Source: Pseudozyma flocculosa PF-1 (Eukaryota; Basidiomycota; Ustilaginomycetes; Ustilaginales; Ustilaginaceae). Taken from it: a DNA stretch of 64,000 nt. The position numbers and the translations under genes are program-made. Within the stretch, counting starts at the first letter, position 1; each line of letters opens with the position of its first letter. The notes under the pieces were generated by a model. That model was given only the letters and a program-made list of their open reading frames with translations. It did not search any database and was not told the DNA's origin. The stretch is from NCBI RefSeq assembly GCF_000417875.1, contig NW_006920878.1, forward strand, positions 173,279-237,278. Reading direction: 5' to 3'. This document shows, piece by piece, positions 54,945-64,000 of the stretch.

Positions 54945-55758
54945 CTTGGCAGGGAGGAGACGACTTTGCGGGGGCGGAGGGTTGCGCGGGCACGAGGCTG
55001 TGCCAAGAAACGCCGGCGCCTATATCTGAGGTGGAAATGCCAAGCCCAGGCAGGGCCTCTGGATGCCAAGCAAATCAAAGAAGGGACGAGCTGCGAGCGA
55101 GCAAGGATGATGCGCGCGAGGCAGGCAGGAAAGCCAGAGGGGGGGACGACGCCGGGCGGAGAGAGTGAGGTGAGGTGAGGGCGACGAGGAAGGAGGCCAC
55201 GCCAAGAGCGAAACGAGCGGCGATGGGGCGGGTGCGGGCCTTTGCCAAGACTTACGTAGGGCGGGGGCAGCACGCCAGCCAGGCCATCGAATGCCAAGAC
55301 CGAACCCACACGGCACGGCACCCAAGCCGGCCCAGCGCAATTTCGCCCACTGAGGCCGCGGGCCCTCAAGTTGCCAGCGCACTTTGCCTAGAGCTCCTGC
55401 TTCTGCTTGCCTGCCGGCAGCGCCCCAGCCCGAGCCCCAGCCCCAGCGCCGGTGACGAGAGAAAATAGCACAGCAAAGGGCGGCGTCGGCCGCTCCCGGC
55501 CGGGGATTCCGTCAGGTTCCTCCGCAGGCCTGGCCTGTCGGTAGGGTGCCCACGCAGCGGCCTGACACACTTGGCCCCCCGCCGCCCCCTTCGCACCTTG
55601 GCGACCCTGACCTGGCCCCAGCCGCCTTCGATGATGCACGCTCAGCGCAACGGCGGATCTGTTCACCCAGCAGAGAGCAAGAGGCGGGTGGATCGCCAAA
55701 GACCGACGGGCCAAACGAGCGCCAGCGACCAACTTTGCCAAGACCTCAAAGTCTTGGC
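54945..55758 (-). promoter_or_regulatory. Cluster of nine PacC consensus sites (GCCAAG) in the PacC promoter
   Basis: GCCAAG on the plus strand starts at 55002, 55039, 55065, 55201, 55244, 55293 and 55737; CTTGGC starts at 54945 and 55753. Most are preceded by T (TGCCAAG), the preferred PacC context in Aspergillus. The last two form a perfect inverted pair, TGCCAAGAC and GTCTTGGCA, with a 6-base gap (55736-55759). In about 1.27 kb of this base composition I would expect roughly one such site. Confidence 0.7.
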
Positions 55759-55759
55759 A

Positions 55760-56020
55760 TTCCGCCCTGGTCTCGGATCCGCTTGCCCTGGCCCCCCCGC
55801 GACACTCAGCAGCTGGGAACCTACGCTTCCAGTGGCTACGGACCATCGCACACTTCGTCCCTGTTGCGGCACCGTCAGGGTCAAGGCTGGTCTCCATTCT
55901 GGCGGAGCCGAGCAAACAGACCAGGCTAGGGCAGGCAAGAGGGCCAATGCGCGAAAGCGCCGGTCGCAACCAACATCAATGTTGCGACCTGATCGCTACC
56001 GGCTACGTTATGCATCTGCT
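55760..56020. other. Distal PacC promoter and CUS2 3' flank
   Basis: Nothing recognisable. The CUS2-like gene ends at 56021 on the same strand. Confidence 0.35.
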
Positions 56021-57744
56021 TCAGCCGTCGGCGTTCTCGAGCCAGGCACCAAAGGCGTCGACCCTCCTCTTGTCTCCGCCATCCTCTTCGTCGTTGTCGT
56101 CGTCGTTGCCCGCCTTGTCGGATTTCCTAAACCGCGGCTTGGACCCGATCAGGAACGCATCGATACGACGTCCGGCAAAGTATCGCCCGTCCATCTTCTG
56201 CGTCGAGGGCCATAAGGCATTGCAAGGCATTGCAATCATCGAAGGCAAGCAAGCGGAGTGTGGTCAGCGCGAAAAAGAAAACGAGAGCAGGGCGCTACGA
56301 ACCGGTGCACGACCATATGCCGCGAGGCGGAACGCACCTTCACGCATTCGGCGGCCGCGAGCGGGTCGGCAAACTTGATCGTCATAACGCCCTCGGGCTC
56401 CCTGTCCCACAGGACGACGTTGGTCACCCTGCCGATCCCTTCGCACTCTTCCCTGACGTCTTCCTTGAGATCCAGCAGCAGGGTCGGATCTTCGTCGAGC
56501 TCGACCAGCGTAAACATCTTTTTGAGCACCACCGTGCGTGCCTGCGGCGGGGCCGCAGAATTCGATGGCGCCGCGGAATCCTCGTCGGATGAGTCCCACC
56601 CTGTCAGTTTGCTGTACGTCGTGCGCGCAAGTGGGGGACAAGATGAGCTTCAGGAGCGTCAGTGTCACGGACAGAAATCGGCAAGCCCCGTGTGCGCCGA
56701 TGCTGCTCACTCCTCCATACGGGCTACCCGCTTCTGGATACGTCGGCGTTCCTGGTCCGAGAGATTTCTGCGTGAGACGGCGCCGCCTGCGTCGAGCTGT
56801 TGCGAGGACGACGGAGCGCCGCTCTTGTCACTGCTGCCGGCGGGCTGCGGATTGGACGACGGATGTTCAGATGGTGCCGATGCTGCCGGTGGCTTTGCGT
56901 CCGCGGATGGGCCATTGCCCTTTTGAACATCGCTGGCAGAGGGGAACTGCGCTCGTTGCACCTGCATCCTGGGACCGCTGGTTTGCCCAGTCGCGGCCCT
57001 TAGGCAGGTGTCGTCGAGGAGGTTAATGGCGAGGTCCACGCTCTCGGGCTTAAAGTAGACGACCAGCGCCTCGCCCTTGAACTGGCCGGTGGCCTGATCG
57101 CGGTACATCTTGATTCTAGGCTTGCCCTCGTCGTCCTCGAGCAGGAGGCCGTAGCGCGAAAAGACCGAGGCGATTTCGTCGGCAGTGCAGTCGAGGGGAA
57201 GTCCAGTGATGTAGAGCGAGGTGACGGGCTTGGGTTTCTTGTTGGGCGCCGTCGTGGTGTGATGCCCGCCTGCGGCAGACGAGGATGGACCATCGGCGCC
57301 GGCCTTGCGTTTCTTGTTCTGTTTCACGGCAGCAGAAGGGGCGGTTGATGTGCCCGCATCCACTATGTCGTGGCTTGCATCGGCGTCGTTTGATCCGTAG
57401 GCAGCCTGCTGCGCGCGGATCAGCTCGTCGTCGACCACCCTGACCCAACGCCCGGGCCGTTCAGTTGCAGAGAGGGTTGAAGCATCGGACGCGGACGTCG
57501 AAGGAAGGTGTGGGGATACAGCCTGATCTTGAGGACTGTGGCCATGGGCAGCGTGCGGAGGTTCGGATGGCTGCTTAGGGGTCGGTTGCACGGGGATGAG
57601 CTGCCATTCCCACTCCTGCCCATCGTCGTCCTCGTACTTCCAGGTGCCCGACAGGCGATCGAGGTAGGCGCGGTCGTGGTGGGCGCCGAGGCCTGCCGGA
57701 GGCGTCGCCTGATCCAATTGAGCGGAAGTAGGCTTCTGGGCCAT
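56021..57744 (-). CDS. CUS2: Tat-SF1/Cus2-like U2 snRNP splicing factor
   Basis: Three exons in coding order, 57744-56711, 56611-56338 and 56197-56021, give 494 residues. The N-terminus has a WKYEDDDGQEWEWQ segment. RRM1 starts at KPVTSLYITGLPLDCTADEI (about 178) with RNP1-like GQFKGEALVVYF. A Lys/Arg helix, SDQERRRIQKRVARMED, then KLTGWDSSDEDS spans the first intron. The second RRM is a U2AF-homology motif domain, VVLKKMFTLVELDEDPTL through GVMTIKFADPLAAAECV, ending in MDGRYFAGRRIDAFL; the RYF signature is what UHMs use to bind ULM peptides. Yeast Cus2 and human Tat-SF1 (HTATSF1) have this order and act with SF3B1/U2 in prespliceosome assembly. An acidic tail closes the protein. It is divergent from SED5 (about 500 bp). 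Confidence 0.92.
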
Positions 57745-58242
57745 GATGAGTGGTGCGTCTGTTGCTGGGTCAAATGATGGATCAGAGAGTGAAGGAAGTG
57801 GGCATGGCGTTGGCAGACAGCCGCTCGAGGGTTTTGGCCTGGCCGACGGGCCCAGGCGGGCTCAGGCCAGGCCGGGCCTCCACCTGCCCGTGTGCTTTCT
57901 TTCGCCTTCCGACTCCCGGCTGCCAGTCGGGTCCGACGGTGGGCCCAGCCTGGTAGGCCAGGCCAGGCGGCCTCGCGCGGGCCACGTTGAAATGATGCAG
58001 GCCAGCACGGACAGTCAGGCCAGCCCAGGGTCAGCCAGCCCCCCACACATACGCCACGCCGCAACGGCGGGCTCTACGCGGGCCCAGGCCAAGCCAAGCA
58101 TCGAGGCACCGAGGTCGACGGCTTCGACCCCGCCAGACCCTCCCTCTTCTTCCACCATACGCCATACGCTCCTGCCTCAACAACCCAGTTCCTCCCGCCG
58201 CCTGAACAATCCGGTTCTTAGGCGAGTCGGCCCACGGATAGC
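57745..58242. other. Divergent promoter of CUS2 and SED5
   Basis: About 500 bp without a gene. GGCCTGGCC and GGCCAGGC words cluster at 57836-57965. Confidence 0.45.
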
Positions 58243-59963
58243 ATGTCATACACGCCGACGTCCTACTACGGGCACACCGTCAAGGATCGCACCGCCGAGT
58301 TCCACTCATGCGTCGAGTCGATCGCCTCTCGCTCAGCCACCGCCGGTAGCGCCGGACCGGCATCGGCTTCCAGGCAGAGGCTTCTCAACTCGGGAGGCGC
58401 ATCCCAACCAGCCTCGGGATCCGCAAAGGGAGAGTTTGCCAAGCGCGCCCAGGCAATCTCAAAGGACATTGCCTCGACCACCAACAAGCTGCAACGCCTC
58501 GCACAGCGTAAGCCCTTCCTGCACCCCGCCCTCGGCCTGTCCGTCCCGACTCTGCCATAGACTGCGATGTCTGACCCCTGTCTCCCCGCCCGCCTCTCTC
58601 TCTCCGCCCGCATCCCTCTTTCCGCACGTCGTCTTCGCCTCTCTGCCCACTTCCAGTGGCTCGGCGCAAGACGCTCTTTGACGACCGTCCCGTCGAGATC
58701 TCGGAGCTGACCTACATTATCAAGCATGACATCGCCGCCATCAACAAGCAGCTTGCCGATCTGCAGGCCTTCAACAAGGCCCAGCGTGGGTCAGGAAGGG
58801 CGGGGACGGCGGATCGCGCCGAAGAGCACCGCGGCAACGTCGTCACCCTGCTCCAGTCCAAGCTAGCCGGCGCCACCACAAGCTTCCAGGACATCCTCGA
58901 GATCCGCACGCAGAACATCAAGGCGTCAAAGGATCGGACCGACCAATTCATGTTTGGCGGTAGCGGTGCAGCAGCCAGCGGAGGTGGCGCTGGGGCAGCC
59001 AACGGCTCGTTCGCAGAGGGATTCGGCGAGAATTCTGGTAAGTGTGCGGTCACATCGAGATCGAACAGCGGGCCAAGCTGGATCAGGATCCATCGAGTCG
59101 GCTGACTGACCGTTCTGCAGTTCTTCGTGCCCGCTCCAAACCGGCCACCGCTCCTTTCTCCGGCTCTGGTGCTGCTGCGACACTGGGCGCTGGTGTTGGA
59201 TCAGACTCGCCCCTCTACAATCCAACGCGCACAGGCTCAGCCATGGCCCACCGATCCATACCCCAACAGGGGCGGCCCGGGCAGAGCGACGACCAGTACG
59301 ACTCGTACGATCCCAAGGGCAAAGGCAAGGCGACCTCGGGTGGAGACGGAGACTTCCTTGCGCTCGACATGGGGTCAGGCGGCGGTGGCGGCAGCGGGCC
59401 TGGAGGCGGCGATCAGTTCATGCAGATGCAGCTGATGGAGCAACGCCAGGTGAGCGAACTCCTCTTTCCCCTTCTTTCCCCGTGTCGCGACCACCTGTGG
59501 CAGGATGGCCTCGCTAAATCCGGCTCTTTTTCACAATCTGGCGACGCCTCGATGGCCTTCCCGGTAGGACAACTACCTGGCCACCCGCTCCACAGCCATC
59601 GAGTCGATCGAGAGCACGATTTCCGAGCTGGGCCAGATCTTTTCGCAGCTGGCCCACATGGTGGCCGAGCAGCGCGAGACGGTGCAGCGCATCGACGACA
59701 ACGTCATGGAGGTCGTCGACAATGTCGGCGGTGCCCAGCGCGAGCTGCTCAAGTACTACCAGAGCGTCAGCTCCAATCGGTGGCTCATGCTCAAGATCTT
59801 TGGCGTGCTCATCGTCTTCTTTCTATGTGAGTGCGCGTCAGCGAGCGAGCGAGGTCGGGAGGCAGCGATGTGCGGCAAGTGGGCCATCGGACGGAAGCTG
59901 ATCCAGGCTCTGCCCTGCGACCCAACCCTGCTCCGTATTGCAGTGTTCATCCTGGTCTCGTAA
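58243..59963 (+). CDS. SED5: Syntaxin-5-type Golgi t-SNARE Sed5
   Basis: Five exons, 58243-58507, 58657-59037, 59121-59449, 59568-59826 and 59944-59963, give 417 residues. The N-terminus carries VKDRTAEFHSCVESIASR, the syntaxin-5 family opening, followed by the Habc helices (AKRAQAISKDIASTTNKLQR, LFDDRPVEISELTYIIKHDI, ALNKQ-like AINKQLADLQAFN). A Gly/Ser-rich linker leads to the SNARE helix at 326-390, with the zero-layer Gln at about 360 (HMVAEQRETVQRIDDNV). The anchor RWLMLKIFGVLIVFFLLFIL ends six residues later; the last exon codes only LFILVS. Sed5 is the Golgi Qa-SNARE for ER-Golgi and intra-Golgi fusion. The gene is tail-to-tail with POL4, 139 bp between stops. Confidence 0.95.
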
Positions 59964-60102
59964 GAGGGGTCCCGTTGCTGTACATCTGCCAGGCGTTCGA
60001 CGAGAGACAATCGAGAGCGTCCGCCAGCCCTGGACGGCACCTGCTGCCGTAGTCCCACGAAGCCGGAACCGAGGGGGCCGCAGGTCAAAGGGAAAGCGGG
60101 GA

Positions 60103-62063
60103 TCAGGCATCGCAGTTTCTCCACCTCGGCGGCATGAAGGGCAAGCCGAACAGCTCAAAGACCGACTCCTCAGTGGGCGTATCGACCACGACGTTATCTG
60201 CCAACCTCGTCACGCCCGTGAACGAGAACTGGGCCGTGGAGCGAGCGAGGTGAAAGCGGGCGGGGTGAGGGGGCCGGACCGGGTGGGGGGGGCACACGGG
60301 TCTGTCAGTCGGGGCGGGGCGGGGGGACAAGCGCTGACGAACAAGGACAAGCGAGTGCATTTGTGAAGCCAGGACAAGACTGCAGGCCGGGTGCGACGGC
60401 TGCTACTCACCTTGTAGCCTCGACTGCGGCACCACACGCGGATATCGCGCTCAAACACGATTGAGCCCGTATAGCCCAGCACCGCTGCGCCGTAGACGGT
60501 CTCTGGCGCAAAGACCAGATCGACCCGGCTGGAATCGGCCGTCGCACCTCGTCGTCGATGGTCAGCTCGAGGATCGTACGACTAGCGACTCTCCACGTCG
60601 TCCGCATCCACGGACCGACTCACCGATGCAACCCGCCGCTGTTGGGCGGTACGACGACGAGGTGGGCCACATCGACATGCACGTCAGTCGCCTCGTCGTC
60701 CTGCGGCGTCGAGATGCTAACGACGTGCGATACGAGGCCCTGTCGTTTCATCTTGTCAAAGAGCGAATGCAGAACGGCCCGACTGGCCCGCGGGTGGCCG
60801 ACGACAATGTCGAGGTCGTAGCTCTGCGCCTTTCCGCGCCGGTAGCCGCCACAGATGGTGTGCACACAGCCGGGCAGGATTGCGTCGAGCATCGTCATGA
60901 TCTGCCGGAAGGGGTCAGCAATATGCGACAGACCCGGCCGGCTCGTCAGCGAAAGTGGGGCATTGCATGGTGGCGAGCGGGAGTCATCCTGAACTCACCA
61001 TTTCTGTGATGGACTCGCACTCGTGTCGCGGGATGGGGCGCCTCAGATCCGGGAGAATTCGAAGGCTCTCTGAAACGCTCAGAGCCGTAGCAAGGCTTCG
61101 GCCCTTGCCCAGAACATCCGCAAAGGAGCGGCATCCCTCGTTGTACGCCTCTCGCGCTCCCACCGGCCCGATACCGTACAGCTCAGTGAAACTCTTGATG
61201 GTGGCGATGGCGGGGTCGCGGCGGATAATCTTGGCTTCAACGATGCGGCCCTCGGTGAAAAACTGGTGGACGAGCAGGGCGACCTTTTTGCCGACGCCCT
61301 TAATCTTGTCGGCCTGCGAGGGGGCGTTTGCGAGGGAGCGCGGGTAGGCCTTGATGGCCGAGAGGGCGCGCATGTAGGCCATCTCCGAGTACGAGTCGCC
61401 GGTGAGGCGTCGCTCTGCGTGGATGACTTCGAGCTCGTCGACGAGCGCCTGGTTGATGCACTTGAGGGGCGACGGCCTCTTGCAGGCGAACTTTGTATTC
61501 TGCCAGGGGAACGGGCGCTCGCTGTCTGCTTGCGATGGGCCGCTCGGCGTGTCGGTGGCGTTGTGGCCATCTAGTAGGGTGTCGCTGTCGAGTCTAGGCC
61601 TCTTTGAATGCTGGGCCGATTCAGTCTGGTGGTCGTCCAGTGCTCTCTTTGTGCCTGACCTTCGTGTGACGGCATACTCGTCTGGATCGACGAGGAGGCC
61701 GGTGCGCTGGACGTGGTGGAGCCATTGCGGGCTGACGAGGAATTTTGAAGCGGCATCGTCTGGGTGTATGTGCTTTGCGATGCGTTTCGGCGCAGTGAGC
61801 GCAGTGATGATGATGTTGGCCGCGCTCGGTGTCGAGGTGAGTTGTCCTCCGAGGTGTACGACGAGGTGGCCAAGCTGGCGTGCTTGGTCGTCGGTGAGCT
61901 TGTCGTTGAGGATGTGGATGCGGGTCGACTGGGAGAGGACGCGGGAAGAGTGCCTTGTCGCGTGGAGGGGTACGCCGATGCGGTCCTGGAAGGTGAGCGG
62001 GGCCAGGCTGGGTGCGTCGGCCGTGGAAGGCGAGAATGAGCGCGGGGCAGAGGAGGACGACAT
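60103..62063 (-). CDS. POL4: Family X DNA polymerase (Pol4 / lambda-mu-like)
   Basis: Four exons in coding order, 62063-60999, 60901-60624, 60528-60411 and 60228-60103, give 528 residues. An N-terminal BRCT-like segment contains RIHILNDKL and VSPQWLHHVQRTGLLVDPDE (about 50-130). The 8 kDa domain has CINQALVDELEVIHAERRL and helix-hairpin-helix IKGVGKKVALLVHQFF. A second HhH is ELYGIGPVGAREAYNEG. The palm has GGYRRGKAQSYDLDIVV, with metal ligands Asp384 and Asp386, and the third, Asp451, in RRVDLVFAPE. VLGYTGSIVFERDIRVW and FMPPRWRNC finish the fold. BRCT plus Pol X suggests a gap-filling enzyme for end joining and base excision repair. The last intron (182 nt) is C-rich. Leader CAC tract at 62223-62234. 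Confidence 0.94.
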
Positions 62064-62584
62064 CTGAGAGTCGCCGGATTAGGGGCGGTGGCTTGGGTGC
62101 GGCGATTGCGAGGGGGCGAAGAGGGCGGCGGGTCCCATGTTGAGGGCTCAGACTTGCAGTGTCGAGGCGGATGAGCGTGGCATCCTTGTGCTGCTTGGCC
62201 CGACCTCGAGTGGCCAGGCGGGGTGGTGGTGGTAGCGCTGGTGAGGAGGTGAGGAGGGTACAGCAGTCAGCAGCCGCCCCCCGCCAAAGTCGAGGCACAG
62301 CGCACCTATGTCCATGTGGAGGGCACCCGACCTCGGAAGCCGGACATCGACGTCGACCCCTCGACCTCGACGCTGCACCGCCTCTCGCTGGCCTGTGCCT
62401 TCGCTGACCTGTGCCTGACGCGGGTCTGACCCCTCGCCGCCATCAACCACCACCTGCACCCACCCACTTCCAACACCGCCATCCCTCATATCGACGCACT
62501 CATCAACGCCACCCCCGCCCAACCACGCACAGACAGACCAGCACCCCTTTGTCGCACACCGCCGACAACCGCACACAGGCAGCC
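62064..62584. other. Divergent promoter of POL4 and ATG6
   Basis: About 520 bp without a gene. CCACCACC-type tracts occur on the sense strand of each gene: minus strand 62223-62234 for POL4, plus strand about 62445-62465 for ATG6. Confidence 0.45.
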
Positions 62585-64000
62585 ATGTCCTTCACCTGCC
62601 AAAAGTGCCGCCAGCCCCTCCTCCTCTCACCCACCCTATCCTCCGAGCTCGACCTCAACCAGTCCGCCTACGACCTCATACAGGACTCGTTCATCGCACA
62701 CCCCCATCGCAGCCACCCGCATCGTCATGCCTCCTCGTCAGCCGCAGCGGCCCAGCTCGGCCACACCCCACACGCCATCACCACCACCTCCCCCTCCTCG
62801 CCCGCCTCACCCGCCGCCACTGGCACAGACGCACAGGGATCCCTCAGCGCCCGTCTCCTAGCCTCAAGCCGCCTCTTTGACCTCCTCTCCCACCCGCACC
62901 TGCCCCACGCCTCCACCTCGGACCCCTCGACCGCCATCGACCACCCGCTATGCAACGAGTGCACCGACGCCCTCCTCGAAATCATGGACGACCAGATGGC
63001 CAACATCAGAAAGGAGAGGGACGCCCTCCTCGCATTTGAGTCAGAGTGCAAGCGCTACGGTGTCATGCCCAGCTCCAAGGGCACTAGCGACGAGCAGCCG
63101 TCGCAGCAGCAGCAGCAGCAACTACAAGACCTCATCTCTCAGCTCGCGACAGATGAAAAGCAGGCCAAAGACGACCTTGAACTCGCAGAATCACAACGAC
63201 TCAGCGTCGAGGATGAGCTCCGTGCCCTCGACCAGCAGGAGCGAGCCCTGCAGGCAGAAGAAGAGAGGTGAGCGCGCCTGGCCTCGCCCCCCGCCCGCAA
63301 CCTCTCCCTAATCGCTGACACCGCTCCATTCTCCTGTTACACGCCGCCGCCGCCGCCGCCGAAGCTTCTGGGCCAAGCACTCGGCCCACGCGCTCGAAAT
63401 CGCCCAGCTCAGCTCGGCGCGCTCGTCTCTGCTGACCTCGCTGGACCACACGCGCGCCTCGCTGGCCCGCCTGACGCTGACCAACGTCTACAACGACGCC
63501 TTCTGCATCGGCCACGACGGCGGATTCGCCACCATCAACGGGCTGCGCCTCGGCCGCCTTCCGGGCGCCAACGTCGAGTGGAACGAGATCAACGCCGCAT
63601 GGGGTCAGACGGCGCTGCTCCTCTCGACGCTGGCACGCAAGCTCGACGTCGATTTTCAGGGCTGGCGCATCCTACCCAAGGGTTCCTTTAGCACCGTCCA
63701 CCGTACCGACGGCGATCGGGCCGTGTACGAGCTGTACGGCAGCGGCGACTGGCAGATTGGGCGGCTGCTCCAGTCGAGGCGGTTTGACCACGCCATGGTC
63801 GGCTTCCTCGACTGTCTCAAGCAGCTCGCGACGTGGGCCAGCCAGCGCGACGAGAGCCTGCGCCTCCCGCACGCCATCAACAAGGACCGCATCGGCGAAG
63901 CTAGCATACGCCTCCAGTTTGGACAGGACGAGACTTGGACCCGCGCACTGCGCCACGTGCTCTGGACGCTCAAGGTGCTCCTCAGCTGGACCGTGCAGAG
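62585..64000 (+). CDS. ATG6: Beclin-1/Atg6 (Vps30), 3' truncated by window end
   Basis: Exons 62585-63267 and 63365 onward; the gene runs off the window. The 439 residues visible start with a CxxC pair (MSFTCQKCRQPL), matched by PLCNECTDALLEIMDDQM. A coiled coil follows (KQAKDDLELAESQRLSVEDE, LDQQERALQAEE) and then FWAKHSAHALEIA. The evolutionarily conserved domain begins LTLTNVYNDAFCIGHDGGFA and continues with TINGLRLGRLP, VEWNEINAAWGQTALLL and WRILPKGSFSTVH. This order is that of beclin-1/Atg6, a subunit of the Vps34 PI3-kinase complexes in autophagy and vacuolar sorting. The intron acceptor follows a (CCG)n run instead of the usual pyrimidine tract. The missing part is the C-terminal end of the conserved domain. 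Confidence 0.95.

Overview
This 64 kb window is nuclear DNA from a GC-rich fungus with short introns, almost certainly a basidiomycete. Ustilaginomycotina (smut-type yeasts) is my best guess, but nothing here fixes a genus. The evidence is a tight set of spliced fungal genes, with introns mostly of 80-140 nt, GTGAGT/GTAAGT donors and CAG acceptors. They include a division-1 chitin synthase, a Sch9-type kinase with a C2 domain, PacC/Rim101, and DUF155/Rmd1. I resolved 20 protein genes to exon level. Every splice model was checked by summing exon lengths for reading-frame closure and by family motifs read across the junctions.

Layout. 1-15 kb is an accessory, surface-facing block. It holds a secreted double-psi beta-barrel (expansin/RlpA-like) protein and a 14-TM MFS transporter. 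These are followed by a divergent pair of unusual metzincin proteins. The minus-strand gene carries a degenerate zinc site (catalytic Glu replaced by Met) in front of H-type lectin-like repeats. The plus-strand gene is a 2146-residue intronless protein with a lectin-like propeller, two intact HExxHxxGxxHE domains, a coiled-coil section and a conserved-looking C-terminal module. Neither has a signal peptide. 15-31 kb is mostly housekeeping: ORC6-like, RMD1/RMD8-like, SCH9, a short-chain dehydrogenase, RPL41 (25 codons) and RPB6. 31-44 kb holds the chitin synthase, a 3.4 kb spacer and a 1747-residue disordered protein. 44-64 kb is dense housekeeping: NAA20 (NatB), BET2 (Rab geranylgeranylation), MSH3, PacC, CUS2/Tat-SF1, SED5, POL4 and ATG6/beclin (cut by the window end).

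Non-coding structure. Two diverged copies of a ~1.05 kb dispersed repeat lie at about 16584-17620 and 50747-51842. Each holds an array of hairpin modules and a ~50 bp tandem unit present 3 times in one copy and 5 times in the other. The second copy starts 22 bp after the MSH3 stop. The PacC promoter carries nine GCCAAG/CTTGGC sites, the known PacC target word, including an inverted pair, which points to autoregulation. Many genes share a sense-strand CAC/CCA trinucleotide tract in the leader just upstream of the ATG. Intergenic spacers are littered with CCTGGCC/GGCCAGG words.

The genes do not form one pathway. The best candidate for an undescribed system is the divergent metzincin-lectin pair at 5.1-14.7 kb.
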